64,000 nucleotides of DNA. Source: Agapetus fuscipes. Lineage: Eukaryota; Arthropoda; Insecta; Trichoptera; Glossosomatidae. Positions 20,585 to 30,968 of this stretch are shown here, piece after piece. The stretch spans positions 3,410,001-3,474,000 of the forward strand of contig OX637363.1 in the NCBI GenBank assembly GCA_951799405.1, in the 5' to 3' direction. The notes beneath the pieces are model-generated. The model worked only from the letters and a program-made list of their open reading frames with translations. It was not told where the DNA came from and ran no database searches. Each line of letters starts with the position of its first letter. The first letter of the stretch is position 1. A program made the position numbers and the translations under genes.

Positions 20585-21300
20585 TGCTATAAAGAAATCA
20601 TCAACTCATCATCATCATAAAGAAAGTATTGATTTGGTGTGAAATTTTTTTTTCGAGGTTTTCACGGAAATGAGTTGTCCTGGTGCAGGACATGCCAAAA
20701 AACACTATCTTTCAAAAACGTCCGTCTGTATGTGTGTGTGTGTGTGTGCGTGTGTATGTGTGTCACTTTCCAAAGTATTAGACTTAGAGATACCAAATTT
20801 TGGCTACATCAACTCTTTTGAACATGTTTTAAATATGAATTACACGGCATTACACCAACTTGAAAATTCAAGATGGCTGCCATACAAAAAAAAACATAAA
20901 ATTTCAGATGGCAACCCATAGACCCAGGTTTGCAAGAGTGTTGCCATACCTAATTTTTTTAGTAAAAATTTGAGCAACGACCACACTGCAAAAAAATAAT
21001 CTTGGAGCCGTTTTTGAGAAAAGTGCAATTTTATGTTTTTTTTTGTATGGCAGCCATCTTGAATTTTCAGGGTGATCCCATGCCGGTCGGCTCATCAAAA
21101 TTTGTGGTTGTCAATTCTCTAAATCTAAAAATTGGTGTCTCTGTGATTAGTAGTATCGGCTGGGACATACACACATACGGACGGACAGGTTCGACAAATT
21201 AGGTTTTTTTGCACGTCCTGGCGCAAGACAACTCATTTCCGTTGAAACCTCAATTTTTTTTTCGGACGAATACAATACTTTATAGCTCCTTCTGACTGCT
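20585..21300. repeat. large inverted-repeat element with internal palindrome
   Basis: Ends are GCTATAAAG, AGTATTG and GGAAATGAGTTGTCCTGG on the left, and their complements (GACAACTCATTTCCGTTG, CAATACTTTATAGC) on the right. A second inner pair, TTCAAGATGGCTGCCATAC and GTATGGCAGCCATCTTGAA, lies at about 20866 and 21045. No transposase; a TG microsatellite (20727-20763) is included. Confidence 0.7.
20727..20763. repeat. (TG)n microsatellite
   Basis: Alternating TG with occasional C or A, creating two short spurious open frames. Confidence 0.85.
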
Positions 21301-21638
21301 ATAAAGTAAAAATATATTGAAAAGTTCTCAGCAGTTAGAGTGTTAATAAAAAAATACTTTTTAGAAAATTTAAGACAATAATGATAACTTATATGATGTC
21401 ATTATTATATTTTCCAAAAAGTGAATCACATACAAAGTGAGAAATTTCCAGACAAAATGTTTGGTAATAATCAGAGGGTTAAAATTAGATAAAAGGCTGC
21501 GATTCTTAAAATTTTCTAAATAGCAATAATAATCAGTCGTTACTTTTTCAAAACATGACAAAAAAGTTTACCCACCATACAAAGTCCAAGTTTGCATACA
21601 AAAGCGTTCAATGACCATCTATGTACATATGTATAATA
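21300..21638. other. no feature recognised
   Basis: AT-rich, no repeat or exon signal. Confidence 0.4.
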
Positions 21639-21639
21639 A

Positions 21640-21862
21640 TCGAGAATCGTAGTTGCAACGAAATATTAACATTCAAAACTCAGATCAATTGCATGCCCAC
21701 AAACAGAAACTTGTAAGTTCGCGCTTGCAAATGCTGAGTGTGTACTTACAAATTGAAACCAAATCTCAAATGAACATTAAGCCTGCAACTCTGACATTGA
21801 CAAAGTGAATTATTTTTTACACTATGGGTGGTCAGCTTTATACCAATCTATAAATCAAGGTT
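21640..21862 (-). repeat. RTE-A unit with internal deletion
   Basis: GAATCGTAGTTGCAACGAAA to CAATCTATAAATCAAGG; the CCGACCTTCCCTGAAACAGG portion is lost. Confidence 0.7.
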
Positions 21863-21869
21863 CTTTCTT

Positions 21870-21960
21870 GTGTAATTGGCGTTTTTTTCAGAGACGACCA
21901 ACCTCGCAGAGGGCTCTTGAGGTGTGATTCACACAAAACGGCGCTCACCAAATAATCTTT
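21870..21960 (+). mobile_element. SINE end: body fragment plus L2 tail
   Basis: ATTGGCGTTTTTTTCAGAGA, then CGCAGAGGGCTCTTGAGGTG, CACAAAACGGCGCTCACC. Only the 3' end of the SINE is left. Confidence 0.7.
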
Positions 21961-22271
21961 TTTTTCTTCTTGAAACAGCATAAACTGGCAAATGATTCTA
22001 GCTTTAAATTCGTCATACAGTGAGTTAATTTATGCAAGAAAGTCGAGTGCAGATTCTGTGCATTTTTTTTTATTATTTTGAAGAAAACATCAATTATATA
22101 TCAGAAAATATGTTTTTTTAGGACAAAAGTTGTAGCTTTCTATCTCTTGTGTAAAATGTTTACGAAAGTAAGTCTGTTTTTATTTTGAATTTCCAAATAG
22201 TGCGTGAACTACGTTATTGAAAGATGGAACATTTTTATACGTTTCAATGTTTTGATGTTTGCTAATGATGC

Positions 22272-22402
22272 TCCTTGCCTGATAGGTTGGTATGAGGCTG
22301 ACCCCCCATGCTGAAAAAATAGGTTCGCTTTTGCTTACGCCACCCTGATTTTACGGATATGTGACAGGAGTTGCAAGGTTTATGTTCATGTGAGATTTTG
22401 TT
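22272..22402 (+). repeat. RTE-A unit, 5' half
   Basis: CTTGCCTGATAGGTTGGTAT, AGGCTGACCCCCCATGCTG and CAGGAGTTGCAAGGTTTAT; stops before the tail. Confidence 0.7.
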
Positions 22403-22444
22403 GATTTTAATTTTAAATTTAACGTCAATTTCAATTTTCAGTAA

Positions 22445-22535
22445 GGATAGGCAGAATAAGAAGAAATGGAGGCAGCTCTGCAGAGGCTCTGGCCACCCCT
22501 AGCGGAATGGCGACAGAATTACAGTTACAGTTACA
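22445..22535 (+). repeat. RTE-B 3' end with (ACAGTT)n tail
   Basis: GGAGGCAGCTCTGCAGAGGC, CACCCCTAGCGGAATGGCG and ACAGAATTACAGTTACAG. The same 3' end as at 43138 and 52790. Confidence 0.7.
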
Positions 22536-22539
22536 TATA

Positions 22540-23190
22540 TACATAAATACTTGTTCAGATTATATTAAATTTTTATGAAAATAGAATATGATCTGTAATT
22601 TCGGCTGGTACATGCATACATACATATACGGACGGACGGGACATTATGTCTTGGGACATTTATCGGTGGGCATTTTGTCGTGGTACCAAAAATATACTGT
22701 AAGTTATCCACGTACGTGTCTAATTAAGCATTTTGTAATCTCGTATGGCAATTATTGTCTATTAATAATTACCTACTGTTTCACGAACTAAAAATGTAGC
22801 AACCTGTATGTTAAAATGCCATTACGTTCATTTCAACATATAATCGACTAACCGTTCACATTGAACAATGCAATGGCAGAAATTGTTTTTGCAGATGGTC
22901 GGGAGATGTTTTTCTTCCTATGAACTATAATTTTTAAAGGATTTATCTCAGGAATCCCTTGAAAACTTAAATATTCATCTCAAAATTCCGAGCGGGCTAC
23001 GGTTAAAAAACGATGTTTAGGTGTGACGTCACACCCACGCGCGTCTGTGATTGGCAGATACGGCAGCCACTCGTCAGCCACGCATGCGCATCAGCGTTTG
23101 TGGCGTATCCAGTAAACAAGCACTGAGTTGAAATTTCGAACACAGAATATCGTCTGTGAAAATGTTGAATAACTCGCACATTTGAAGACA
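22540..23190. other. no gene; GC-rich patch at 23020-23110
   Basis: Mostly AT-rich. The patch with TGTGACGTCACACCCACGC, GCGTCTGTGATTGG and CAGCCACGCATGCGCATC resembles a promoter-like or repeat segment (palindromic TGACGTCA), followed by M219-like TGGCGTATCCAGTAAACA. Neither reading is secure. Confidence 0.35.
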
Positions 23191-23194
23191 AATA

Positions 23195-23306
23195 CGTATT
23201 TTTTTTAGCTCAGATTGTGTAGAATTTTATTCTTAAGACAACTGCATCAAAAAGTCATATTTGACAAGATTGGCGTATACAGTAAACAAGAACTGGGGGA
23301 GCGTAT
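23195..23306. repeat. M219 MITE, right half
   Basis: TTAGCTCAGATTGTGTAGAA, CAAGATTGGCGTATACAG and AACTGGGGGAGCGTAT. The copy is cut by the solo LTR that follows. Confidence 0.6.
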
Positions 23307-23584
23307 TGTTATAATTTCACGGGGTTCTGCTGATTTCTAGCTCTTGTTTTCAATTTCACGGGTCAATGTTTTAATCGACACCCTGCTGATGCCCCATTGC
23401 AGTCCCTTTACATAGGTTTAAAAGAGATCTTTCTTGTATATTCCAGATCATTCGATCTTTCATTCATATATATACCAGACCGCCGTTCATGTGCCTTACT
23501 ACTACCATCATGGATCATACAGGACTGTTCTATGCACACTATTGTACCTGTACAGGCGCGCTTAGCTACTCCAAGTTCGTAATA
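23307..23584 (-). repeat. solo LTR (family L1), 278 bp, internally deleted
   Basis: Plus-strand ends are TGTTATAATTTCACGGGG and CAAGTTCGTAATA. Both flanks are GTAT (23303-23306 and 23585-23588), an exact 4-bp target duplication. It shares CCATTGCAGTCCCTTTA and TACTACTACCATCATGGAT with the 49748-50168 copy. Confidence 0.75.
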
Positions 23585-23631
23585 GTATAATTTAATGTAA
23601 ATGAAAGAGTTTGTTAGACTTTTTTTCATAC

Positions 23632-23745
23632 CTGCCAGGGATGCAAGGCTCTTCTGTGGGTGGAAGGAAGAGCAGCTCGCCACCAGAGATTCCAGCTTTC
23701 TGCTTCTTCAGAGCGATATCCTCTCCAGCCGCGCTCCAAGCAAAC
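23632..23745 (-). CDS. TTLL2-like: TTLL2-like exon (second visible)
   Basis: Acceptor GTGTCCTCAG and donor GTATGA (23626-23631). Thirty-eight codons: VCLERGWRGYRSEEAESWNL, WWRAALPSTHRRALHPWQ. ERGW and W-N-L-W-W-R are the expected N-terminal TTLL motifs. Phase 0 at both ends. A MITE begins 31 bases upstream of the acceptor, so the branch point may lie in transposon DNA. Confidence 0.9.
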
Positions 23746-23776
23746 CTGAGGACACAGGGTGATGAGGACGTGCCTC

Positions 23777-23947
23777 CAGGGCTGGAAGTCTCATCACCAC
23801 AGTCATTCTTACCTACCGAATATCGGTAATATTTGTATAAAGACCTGTCAATCCAAGATGGCCGCAAGTGAAAAGCTGATCTTCTTCGTACAAAAATTAC
23901 CGATATTCGGAAGGTAAGAATTGCCGTGACGACGAGACTTCCAGCCA
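23777..23947. repeat. palindromic MITE (family M23.8)
   Basis: AGGGCTGGAAGTCTCATCAC at the left, GACGAGACTTCCAGCC at the right; the centre holds CCGAATATCGGTAATATT and AAGATGGCCGCAAGTGAAAA. Copies at 36726, 41801 and (split) 43226/44150. Whole element is one long imperfect hairpin. Confidence 0.8.
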
Positions 23948-23952
23948 AGAAA

Positions 23953-24000
23953 GAGCCACGATAGACTCACTCATACCATAATTATGAGATGACAATTGGG
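23953..24000 (+). repeat. single partial monomer of the 126-bp repeat
   Basis: GAGCCACGATAGACTCACTC and TTATGAGATGACAATTGG match the tandem array at 41095-41515. It is cut off by the adjacent SINE. Confidence 0.6.
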
Positions 24001-24497
24001 CAACGCAACTAAGCAACACATATTGTGGAACTTCTTGGCGCGTTATCCCTGAAGGGGTTGCATGTGGTGATTCTGAATCTATTTATTTTTTACGGGTACG
24101 GGGGCTGGCCTAACACTAACCACTTTCAGCTGAAGTGGGGGTTTTCCAGCTTCTGAGGGGTCTGGTTCTCATTTCTTGTGAAGACTGAGTACACCTTGGG
24201 ATCCAAACCTTGCTCTCGGCATGGAATGCAACCATTTTACCAACTGAGCTACCGACCGGACTTTTTACGAGCTTGGTAGTCACTACAAAGCACCAATTTT
24301 CAAGCAAGACTCAGTTGCTGCAAAGCTAAATGGACCTTTTTATGACCGGTCCTTGGTATAGGTTTATGAATTTTTCAACCCAGCGAAGAACAAATTTGAA
24401 AATATAAATGGTATATTTTTTGTGCTCCGCCGGGATTCGATTCCACAACCTTCCATTCACGAGTCCGAAGTGTTACCACTGGACTACAGACCGCTCA
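24001..24497 (-). mobile_element. composite SINE: T1, body, T2, full length
   Basis: Reading on the minus strand: T1 head (24424-24497; CTCCGCCGGGATTCGAT at its end), central body (24275-24420), T2 (24001-24270). The most complete dimeric copy in the window. Confidence 0.85.
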
Positions 24498-24711
24498 GTA
24501 TATGCAACAATTCGATAAGAATTTATTCTATCTGTTCTGCTAGTTGTGTTAGCATTTATTTGAATATGGGGAGTCTGTTTGCCTTCCCTTGGCTCTATGG
24601 AGTATTCCCGTCAATGAAGAGTACATTCCAGTGGTGTTGGGTAAACACTAAACACCATTGACTCATGACATCTGTGGACTAGAAATTATTTTAACGAAGA
24701 TACACATCATA

Positions 24712-24965
24712 ATTCGCACGTTTAATAATAAAGAGAAATAACTCGAAAATTGGGAAAATCGAGATTTTGTGATAAAACGCAAGAACAATGCGAGAAGAAT
24801 AGGTAGAATGCGACAGCCGTTCAATTTGGACGAATATGACCGAGATAAAACATCGGCCGCCTTGTTCATCCCATACAAGTTGTACTGGTTGTCTGAACTT
24901 CAAACGTGATTTCCCAACATGCATATTTTTTGAGTTATTGCTCTTTATTATTAAACGTGCGATAT
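24712..24965. repeat. MITE (family M24.7), full length
   Basis: Ends GCACGTTTAATAATAAAGAG with AATAACTCGAAAA, and TTTTGAGTTATTGCTCTTTA with TTATTAAACGTGCG, are inverted copies. A second copy interrupts RTE-B at 8578-8805. Confidence 0.75.
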
Positions 24966-25532
24966 ATCCGTTTTAACTTTCTTACGAAAATAGTCATTAG
25001 TGAGAAAGAGAACAAAGAACTTCACAGTTGCATTTCAATGTTTACAAAAAAACTCGGGTGGATGTAAAAATGTTTCTAGAAAGTTGGTACTATTGCGAAT
25101 AATAATGGCTGCCAGTAAAGTTGACAGATAACACGCGTTATAAATATTGTGATCGCTTAAATTGATAAAGGTTAAATGAAGAAAAATGCATTATTTTAAG
25201 GCATTATGGCATGTGTTATTGGGTGTCGAAACACTGAATGGATTTGTACAAAATGGCCTTATTACGTATGACTACACCACTGCAACGTTTGATAGGACTG
25301 AGACAAAATGTGAACTATTGAGTGAATCAATGCAGTAAGTTAGTTTCTGCTCTTCTATGTTATTACTCAATGCTAAACACCATATCAGCTTGTGGTGTCT
25401 GTAGTGATGTACAGGTTTATTTGGCGCTTTTAGGTAATTCTGGTTAACCGCTCTAGGTAACAGCACTAGATCAGAAGTTAAACAAGGAGGAGCTAATGAA
25501 CCGTGCTAGAGCGGCGCCTTCTATCAAACAAG
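24966..25532. other. no feature recognised
   Basis: Mixed AT-rich sequence in a TTLL2-like intron. A segment with TTTGGCGCTTTTAGG and CGGCGCCTTCTATC is GC-richer but matches nothing I know. Confidence 0.35.
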
Positions 25533-25534
25533 AC

Positions 25535-25995
25535 GCTAAGATAGTCAAGGGGTGCGGCGTTGGCGCTCAAACTCGCGTTATTGACACTAACGCTGGTTCG
25601 AACCCCACCTGCGTCATGTTCTATCGACCATAACTTCAATTGTTAGGTTTAGGTTGGAATTACGGTCTTTTGACATATTTACTATAACAATAACTACACA
25701 GTTAAAAATTATTAATCGGATATTAGACAAACTGTAATAAGAGAACTTACATTATTCTCGACGTTTCGTTAGCAAGCTAACGTCTTCAGAAGACACCTTC
25801 TCTGCATAACGAGATTTCATCCTCATTCGTCGTGCAAAGAGGGTGTCTCCTGAAGACGATAGCTACGTCGCTAACGAAACGTCGAGAATAATGTGAGTTC
25901 TCTTATAACGGTTCGTCTAATATCCAATTAATAAAATGTAACTGAGAAGTTAATGTTTGTAAATAATTTCAACCCTGATTCAACAGATGTCATTG
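25535..25995 (+). mobile_element. T3 tRNA-headed SINE split by foldback element
   Basis: TAGTCAAGGGGTGCGGCG, GCTGGTTCGAACCCC and CCATAACTTCAA on the left; AATTTCAACCCTGATTCAAC and AGATGTCATTGG on the right resume the family sequence seen at 10500-10625. The break is at a 10-bp duplication. Confidence 0.65.
25640..25962. repeat. inverted-repeat element with hammerhead-like motifs, 323 bp
   Basis: Flanked by ATAACTTCAA and ATAATTTCAA (one mismatch). Arms 25706-25798 and 25846-25938 pair. The plus motif at 25849-25883 is CCTGAAGACGATAGC, loop, GCTAACGAAACGTC; the minus motif at 25761-25790 has a perfect stem II (GTTAGC/GCTAAC). Left outer sequence ATTACGGTCTTTTGACAT resembles that at 50527-50550, so both belong to one superfamily. 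Confidence 0.7.
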
Positions 25996-26284
25996 GATAG
26001 TATTAATTAATAATTCATTCATTGAAAATATGAAATAATGAATTATTCATGGATAACATTGAAAAAAATCCTGATTATCAAGTAAAATTATTTTTGAAGG
26101 AACAGTGCGATCCTCAAATTATTGTTTACCTTGTCATACAAAACGTATTTCGTTTAAAATGAAATATTTTGATAGTTATTGAGTTATTTTCAAACAGTAA
26201 AGCCATGGCTCATCCGCAGCCTACGTGAATTTTCTATACAAAAAATTGTGGGCCTAATACTGACCTATTAAGCAAGGCATACAA
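25996..26284. other. no feature recognised
   Basis: AT-rich. AAAGCCATGGCTCATCCGC near 26200 is loosely like 42110-42130. Confidence 0.35.
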
Positions 26285-26292
26285 AAATTAAT

Positions 26293-27305
26293 TATCATTA
26301 AATATACGGAAAGTGTTAAATATCTAGGTATTAAAATAGATTCCAGAATTAGATGGAAGGAGCATGTAGAAACAACTATTGAAAGACTAAGGAAAATTTA
26401 CTATGTATTCCGCAAAATTAGAGATATTCTAGAGGTAAAAACTTTGAAGTCTACCTATTTTGCGCTTGGACAGTCATTGATGCAGTATGGAATGGTCGGA
26501 TGGGGCGGCACATTTAAAACAACACTCGAGCCTCTTAGGGTGGTGCAGAGAATGGTTATCAAAATAATGTTAAAGAAGCCTTTCGACTATTCCACATTGC
26601 AATTATATCATGACTTTCCGGTGCTAACAATTGACCAATTGTATAAGAGAGCGGCTCTCTACCAAGTTCATAAGGATTACTTTATCCACGGATATAATCC
26701 GGGGGATATTGTAATCCCGAGTGGTAGATCGCGTAGAGAGTCGCTTCTAATCAAAGTTCCTAGAAAGAATACAGCAACCGGCCAACATCACTACGATTAT
26801 TTGGGTGTAAGGTGGTACAATGCACTTTTTTCCAGGTATGAGCATGATAAGCACGCAGATCCTAGGGCCATTAAGTACATGATCAGCAAATATTTGAAAG
26901 AGGTGTAAATAGTTGAGTGTTTATATTTGATTGGTTTTTTGTATATTATTCTTATCATTATTATTTTTGTTATTTTTTTCATATATCTACATGTGTGTAT
27001 ATATGTATAATTCCTATTTCTGTATTTTCTATTTAAACATGTTACCTCTTTATGTTATTTTATTTTATTTTTTGTCTTTCTGTTTTTTGCTGAGTAAATG
27101 ACTAAATGGTGTATATATTATTTTTGTTTTTTATGATTTTTATCTATTAAGTGATTAATTTTAAGTTAAGATAAGTTGGAATCCTCCCCAAAACACAAGC
27201 TATGCTTACTTTGGGGAGTATTTATTGTAATTAGATTTTTAAAATTTATTTTTATTGTAATACTTTGTACATATTGATAAAAAACAATAAAGACCTTATG
27301 AATTA
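26293..27305 (+). mobile_element. non-LTR retrotransposon, 3' part (Jockey/Daphne-like group)
   Basis: An open frame from about 26293 to 26908 (just over 200 codons, no internal stop) reads KYTESVKYLGIKIDSRIRWK, then FALGQSLMQYGMVGWGGTFK, RVVQRMVIKIMLKKPFDYST and YLGVRWYNALFSRY. These are the thumb and C-terminal region of a non-LTR reverse transcriptase, with KYLG as the usual anchor. The 3' UTR of about 400 bp has AATAAAGACC and ends in a GAATTATTAT repeat. 5'-truncated, but the intact frame suggests it is young. Clade call is tentative. Confidence 0.75.
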
Positions 27306-27394
27306 TTATGAATTATATACCAATACCTTAAAAACGAATCTTTTTTAAAAAGTGATAAGTACGTTAATCCACAATAACGTATATTTTCCAAGTG

Positions 27395-27640
27395 AAGAGA
27401 GAGATTTTTCAGTTGAGAAATACCGACTCCTTCATATTATCATACAGGGAAAGATTGAGGGGAGAAGATTTCAGGGACGCCGAAGGACATCGTGGCTGAA
27501 GAACCTGCGACAGTGGTTCGGCAGTCGGCAGTAGCACCAAGTACTTGTTTCGAGCCGCAGCATCTTAAGTCAAAATAGCCATGGTGATCGCCGATCTTCG
27601 ATAGAAGTGGCACAAAAAGAAGACGAAGATTTTCATGTCA
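27395..27640 (+). pseudogene. LINE C-terminal remnant
   Basis: Encodes RLLHIIIQGKIEGRRFQGRR, RTSWLKNLRQWFGSRQ and, after a stop, SQNSHGDRRSSIEVAQKED. This is a familiar insect LINE C-terminus (IQGKIEG-RG-RR-SWLKNLR-W). It ends with A-rich CACAAAAAGAAGACGAAG. Confidence 0.7.
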
Positions 27641-27966
27641 TGGATAGGTTTCCAGCAAAACGACGAAGTCAAGACTTGAATATAAAATATGTCAAAGGTA
27701 TATTTTAGGGCAAACGATTTTACTTTACTTGAAAATATCACATTTTTCAGGCAACTTGCCTATCTCTGTTACCATTTCGCGTAGTTACTACTAGAGAGAC
27801 CTACTATAATAGCAGGTATCGACTGAAACCGATGTTTACTTTAAAGCCTTATGAAGCCACAGCTTACACACGGAGTCTTCACTTTCGAACTGTTTAAATA
27901 TTATTTGGCAAAAAAATGGTCAATATAATATTTGCAAAAAGGTATAGACGAGATTTTGTATACTTA

Positions 27967-28209
27967 CGGGGCTATTCTTAGACATTTTAGTCGTCGGTTG
28001 AGCCCACGCATTGACAAACTAATAATGCATTTATATGAAAACCTGTCAATCCAAGATGGCCGCAAGTGAACAGCTGATTTGTCTTCATACAAATATTACC
28101 AATTTCGGTTGGTAAGAATGACCGTGGTGATGAGACTTTCAGGCCAGGCATCATTAGTTTGTCAAAGCGTGGGCTCAACCGACGACTAAAATGTCTTAGT
28201 ATAGCCCCG
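27967..28209. repeat. MITE, outer family M28 (contains M23.8 half)
   Basis: GGGGCTATTCTTAGACATTT, GTCGGTTGAGCCCACG on the left; their complements on the right. Between them is AAGACCTGTCAATCCAAGAT through GATGAGACTTTCAGGCC, which is only the right-hand part of M23.8. Confidence 0.8.
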
Positions 28210-28241
28210 TTAGATGTTATTTTATGAAAATACTAATTTGT

Positions 28242-28735
28242 GTCCGGTCCGACGGATAGCTCAGTTGGTAGAGTGCTTGCATTCCGTGCTGAGAGCTCAG
28301 AAGCGCTATTCTGCTAAATTCCTTACGACCTTAAAGTGACGAGCTGGCAATTCGTGTCCAAAAATAAGGTGTACTATGATTTTTTTTATCTATGGAGTTC
28401 TTTCGCAAGCGTTAGCGCTCCCGACTTGTATGGATATCCAAAGTGTAAGGAATTAGTAGAAAAGCGCATCATGCTCCAATGCAACCGAGGGTGCCAGAAA
28501 CGATTTCCCGTTTTCGTGTTTATTTCAAATATAAAATAAAATACCGGCATGGTTAACTCTGCCTTCACAATAAATGAGTATCCACCCCCTCAGGAGCTGG
28601 GAAGGATGTGGTTGGCGGGGTATCCCGACCCCTTTACCTGTAAAAGAAATAAGTTCCACTCGCCCCATGCGACGCCTTGGGGGAAAACGCGGCATGAAGT
28701 GCACTATATGTGTAGCTTAGTTACGTTCTCAGCAG
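28242..28735 (+). mobile_element. T2 SINE interrupted by a MITE
   Basis: Head TCCGACGGATAGCTCAGTTG, GTAGAGTGCTTGCATTCC, then a break, and T2 resumes at ACCGAGGGTGCCAGAAACG and runs to AAGTGCACTATATGTGTAG. Confidence 0.75.
28297..28478. repeat. MITE inside T2 SINE
   Basis: Left end AGAAGCGCTATTCTGCTAAA, TTCCTTAC; right end GTAAGGAATTAGTAGAAAAG, CGCAT, an inverted pair. It sits exactly in the anticodon-arm part of the SINE head. Confidence 0.65.
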
Positions 28736-28969
28736 GCGCGTGCATAGAGTATAGGCAAATACATTTCAGAATAAATATTTTCTCACATTCCTTTAGAATA
28801 ACGCATTTTTAATTGACTGAATTGCAATCGAATTTAAATTTTCTATTTTAAATCTGAAAATCAAGTTTAAATGTTTTTTACCATATATTGCCTACCTATT
28901 AGGCGCATGTGCCTGTATGGGATGCACGCCCCTGGTTGTAAGAATACGTTTCATGTAGTTTCCATTTAC

Positions 28970-29067
28970 CTGTATAAGTAATCCAGGTCCTGTTCCATTC
29001 TCGTTTATCCTGAAGATGAAGGGGCCGTCCTGGAAGCCTGCAGATCCGCCATTGTCCATTCTGTCAT
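28970..29067 (-). CDS. TTLL2-like: TTLL2-like exon (first visible, N-terminal part)
   Basis: Acceptor TTCTCTCCCAG and donor GTAAAT (28964-28969). After completing a phase-1 codon it reads DRMDNGGSAGFQDGPFIFRI, NENGTGPGLLIQ. FIFRINENG-GP-LL matches the start of the TTLL2 ligase domain, immediately before ERGW of the next exon. An ATG at the exon start is out of frame and is not the initiator. Upstream exons were not found. Confidence 0.75.
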
Positions 29068-29119
29068 CTGGGAGAGAACACTTGTATTGAAATATAAAAC
29101 AAACAAGACGTTTGTACTG

Positions 29120-29262
29120 TTACTGTATCCTGCCACCATTCCACTAGGGGTGGCCGGTACCTCCGCAAATGCGTCTCCACTTTTTTCTGTCCTTGTTTCA
29201 TCTCTTCAACATTCATCGCTTTCTTCATACATACTCTTCTCTTATTTCCGTAGGTATGTACC
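29120..29262 (-). repeat. RTE-B C-terminal remnant
   Basis: CTGCCACCATTCCACTAGGG, CTTCTTCATACATACTCTTC: the minus strand gives EEYV-KKAMNVEEMKQGQK-like sequence, decayed. Confidence 0.5.
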
Positions 29263-29267
29263 TATAA

Positions 29268-29472
29268 AGTTTATAATAGAATTTGCAAAAATTTATTAAC
29301 GTTTAAGATTCATATTATATTTTAATACATGCCCACTATACGTGTAGGTTCACGCTCACAAATGCTGCATGTGTACTTACAATTCAAAAACCTAACCTCA
29401 AATGAATATAAGCCCTGCAATTTTTGCGCGATCTTCCCTGAAACAGAGGTGACATTGGTAACATTGGTGGGA
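29268..29472 (-). repeat. RTE-A unit (left partner of inverted pair)
   Basis: ATAGAATTTGCAAAAATTTA to GGTGACATTGGTAACATTGG. It lies 20 bp from an oppositely oriented copy. Confidence 0.65.
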
Positions 29473-29489
29473 TTACGGACGAAATTATC

Positions 29490-29702
29490 CCTTGACTTAT
29501 AGGTTGATATGAGGCCGACCACCCATGCTGTAAAAAAATATTCACTTTGCCAATGCCCCTGTTTCAGGAAAATTCAACAAGAGTTGCAGGGCGTATGTTC
29601 ATTTGAGATGTGGATTTAATTTTTAAGTGCATTAAGCCCACATGCGGCATGTTTAAGCGCGAACTTATACGCGTCTGCTTGTAAACAAGCATATAATTTT
29701 TC
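29490..29702 (+). repeat. RTE-A unit (right partner of inverted pair)
   Basis: CCTTGACTTATAGGTTGATA to GCATATAATTTTT. Together with the preceding copy it forms a hairpin-capable pair. Confidence 0.7.
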
Positions 29703-29861
29703 CCTCACCAAGCACAAGAGCTTGTCTTTTTTATTAGTGAGGTATAGCGTTATGTTTAATATTGTAACTTTATTATATCATAAGTTTTTGTAATTGTGCT
29801 GTAAAAGAAATACGAAATAAATATATTACTAAAAAAAAAAGTGAATCCTTAATGTTACATA

Positions 29862-30312
29862 TTTTTTTTTTTTTTTTTAAGAAATCCTGTGCGGGAGACT
29901 CCCTAGATTCTAAAGACTCTAGGGGTCTATGACACTTGTTGTAGTGCCGCAGAGGTGTACGAGCTTGGTCGTCGCTACAAAGCGCCAATACTCAAGCAAG
30001 ACCCAGTTGCTGTAAGGCTGGATAGACTTTTGGTGACCGGTCATTGGTAAAAGTTTATGAATTTTTCAACCCAGCGAAGAGCACATTCGAAATATTAATG
30101 GTATATTTTTGTGCTCCGCCGGGATCCGAATCCACAACTTTCCATTAACGAGTCCGAAGTGTTGCCACTACGGACTACGGACCGGTCCAAGATGCCAACG
30201 ACACGCGGTGTACCTGAGCGGTTACCCATCCAAGCACTGACCGCGCCCAATGTTGCTTAACTTCGGTGATCTATGGGAACCGGTGCTTTCAACATGGCTA
30301 ACGTCGTTGACA
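29862..30312 (-). mobile_element. complete four-module SINE: 5S head, T1, body, poly-A tail
   Basis: On the minus strand: 5S rRNA-like head (30190-30310; GGTTCCCATAGATCACCGAA, AGTTAAGCAACATTGGGC, TGGATGGGTAACCGC), T1 head (30117-30185), central body (29965-30115) and tail A with a poly-A of about 18 (29862-29960). The 5S internal promoter blocks are readable, so this class may use the type 1 pol III promoter. Confidence 0.85.
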
Positions 30313-30880
30313 AGCAACTTAGATTAGATATAATTATGTTTTGATAATGTTAGAAGTAGAAAAGATGCACGACGAAATTAAAAAATAAATAACACGCAGG
30401 TAACAGCAGCTTGCATTGTTGCAATCTTTCAAGGAATCCATTTTATTCAAGCTCACTTAACAAAATTACCATTCAAATTTATTCTCCAATCTCAGAATAA
30501 GATAGTTAACTTTAAGTTAGTTAGTAAAAGCATTACTAACTTACTGACTACGTGAGAACTGTTTAACAGGAAACGAAAGTTAAAAGTTCTGGAGCTTTCT
30601 AAATGTCAAATTTTCTTATAAAAACATGTATTGAATGGTGAGAAGTTATTTTTGGAATATTTTATTTATTAATAATGTATAATCTAAGCTGCAAGTACCT
30701 AAAGCTATTTTGAGTTCTATAAAAGCAAGCCTCGAACGTGTATGTAGGTATGATGGATGTTTACTACTTACAAAAGAAAATCCAAACATCATATTATGAA
30801 CCAAATCATTATATTTTTTCTTGAACTGAAGTATACCTAGAAACAGGCATACTTAAGAAAATTTTGCAGAAATTAAAATC
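30313..30880. other. no feature recognised
   Basis: AT-rich; GAAAGTTAAAAGTTCTGGAG near 30575 and TATAATCTAAGCTGCAAG at 30677 hint at eroded RTE-A tails only. Confidence 0.35.
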
Positions 30881-30968
30881 TTCCTTGACTTATAGGTTGG
30901 TATGAGACTGACCACCCTTACTGTAAAAATGGTTCACTTTGCCAAGTTCCCCCCCTGTATCAGGAAAG
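30881..30968 (+). repeat. RTE-A unit, 5' third
   Basis: TTCCTTGACTTATAGGTTGG to CCCCTGTATCAGGAAAG; joined head-on to the next copy. Confidence 0.7.

Noticed and set aside
23020..23110. Promoter with CRE-like TGACGTCA
   Set aside because: Sits deep in an intron, and similar GACGTCA-containing pieces are scattered in the window (12550, 33180, 42430, 46000), so it is more likely repeat-derived.
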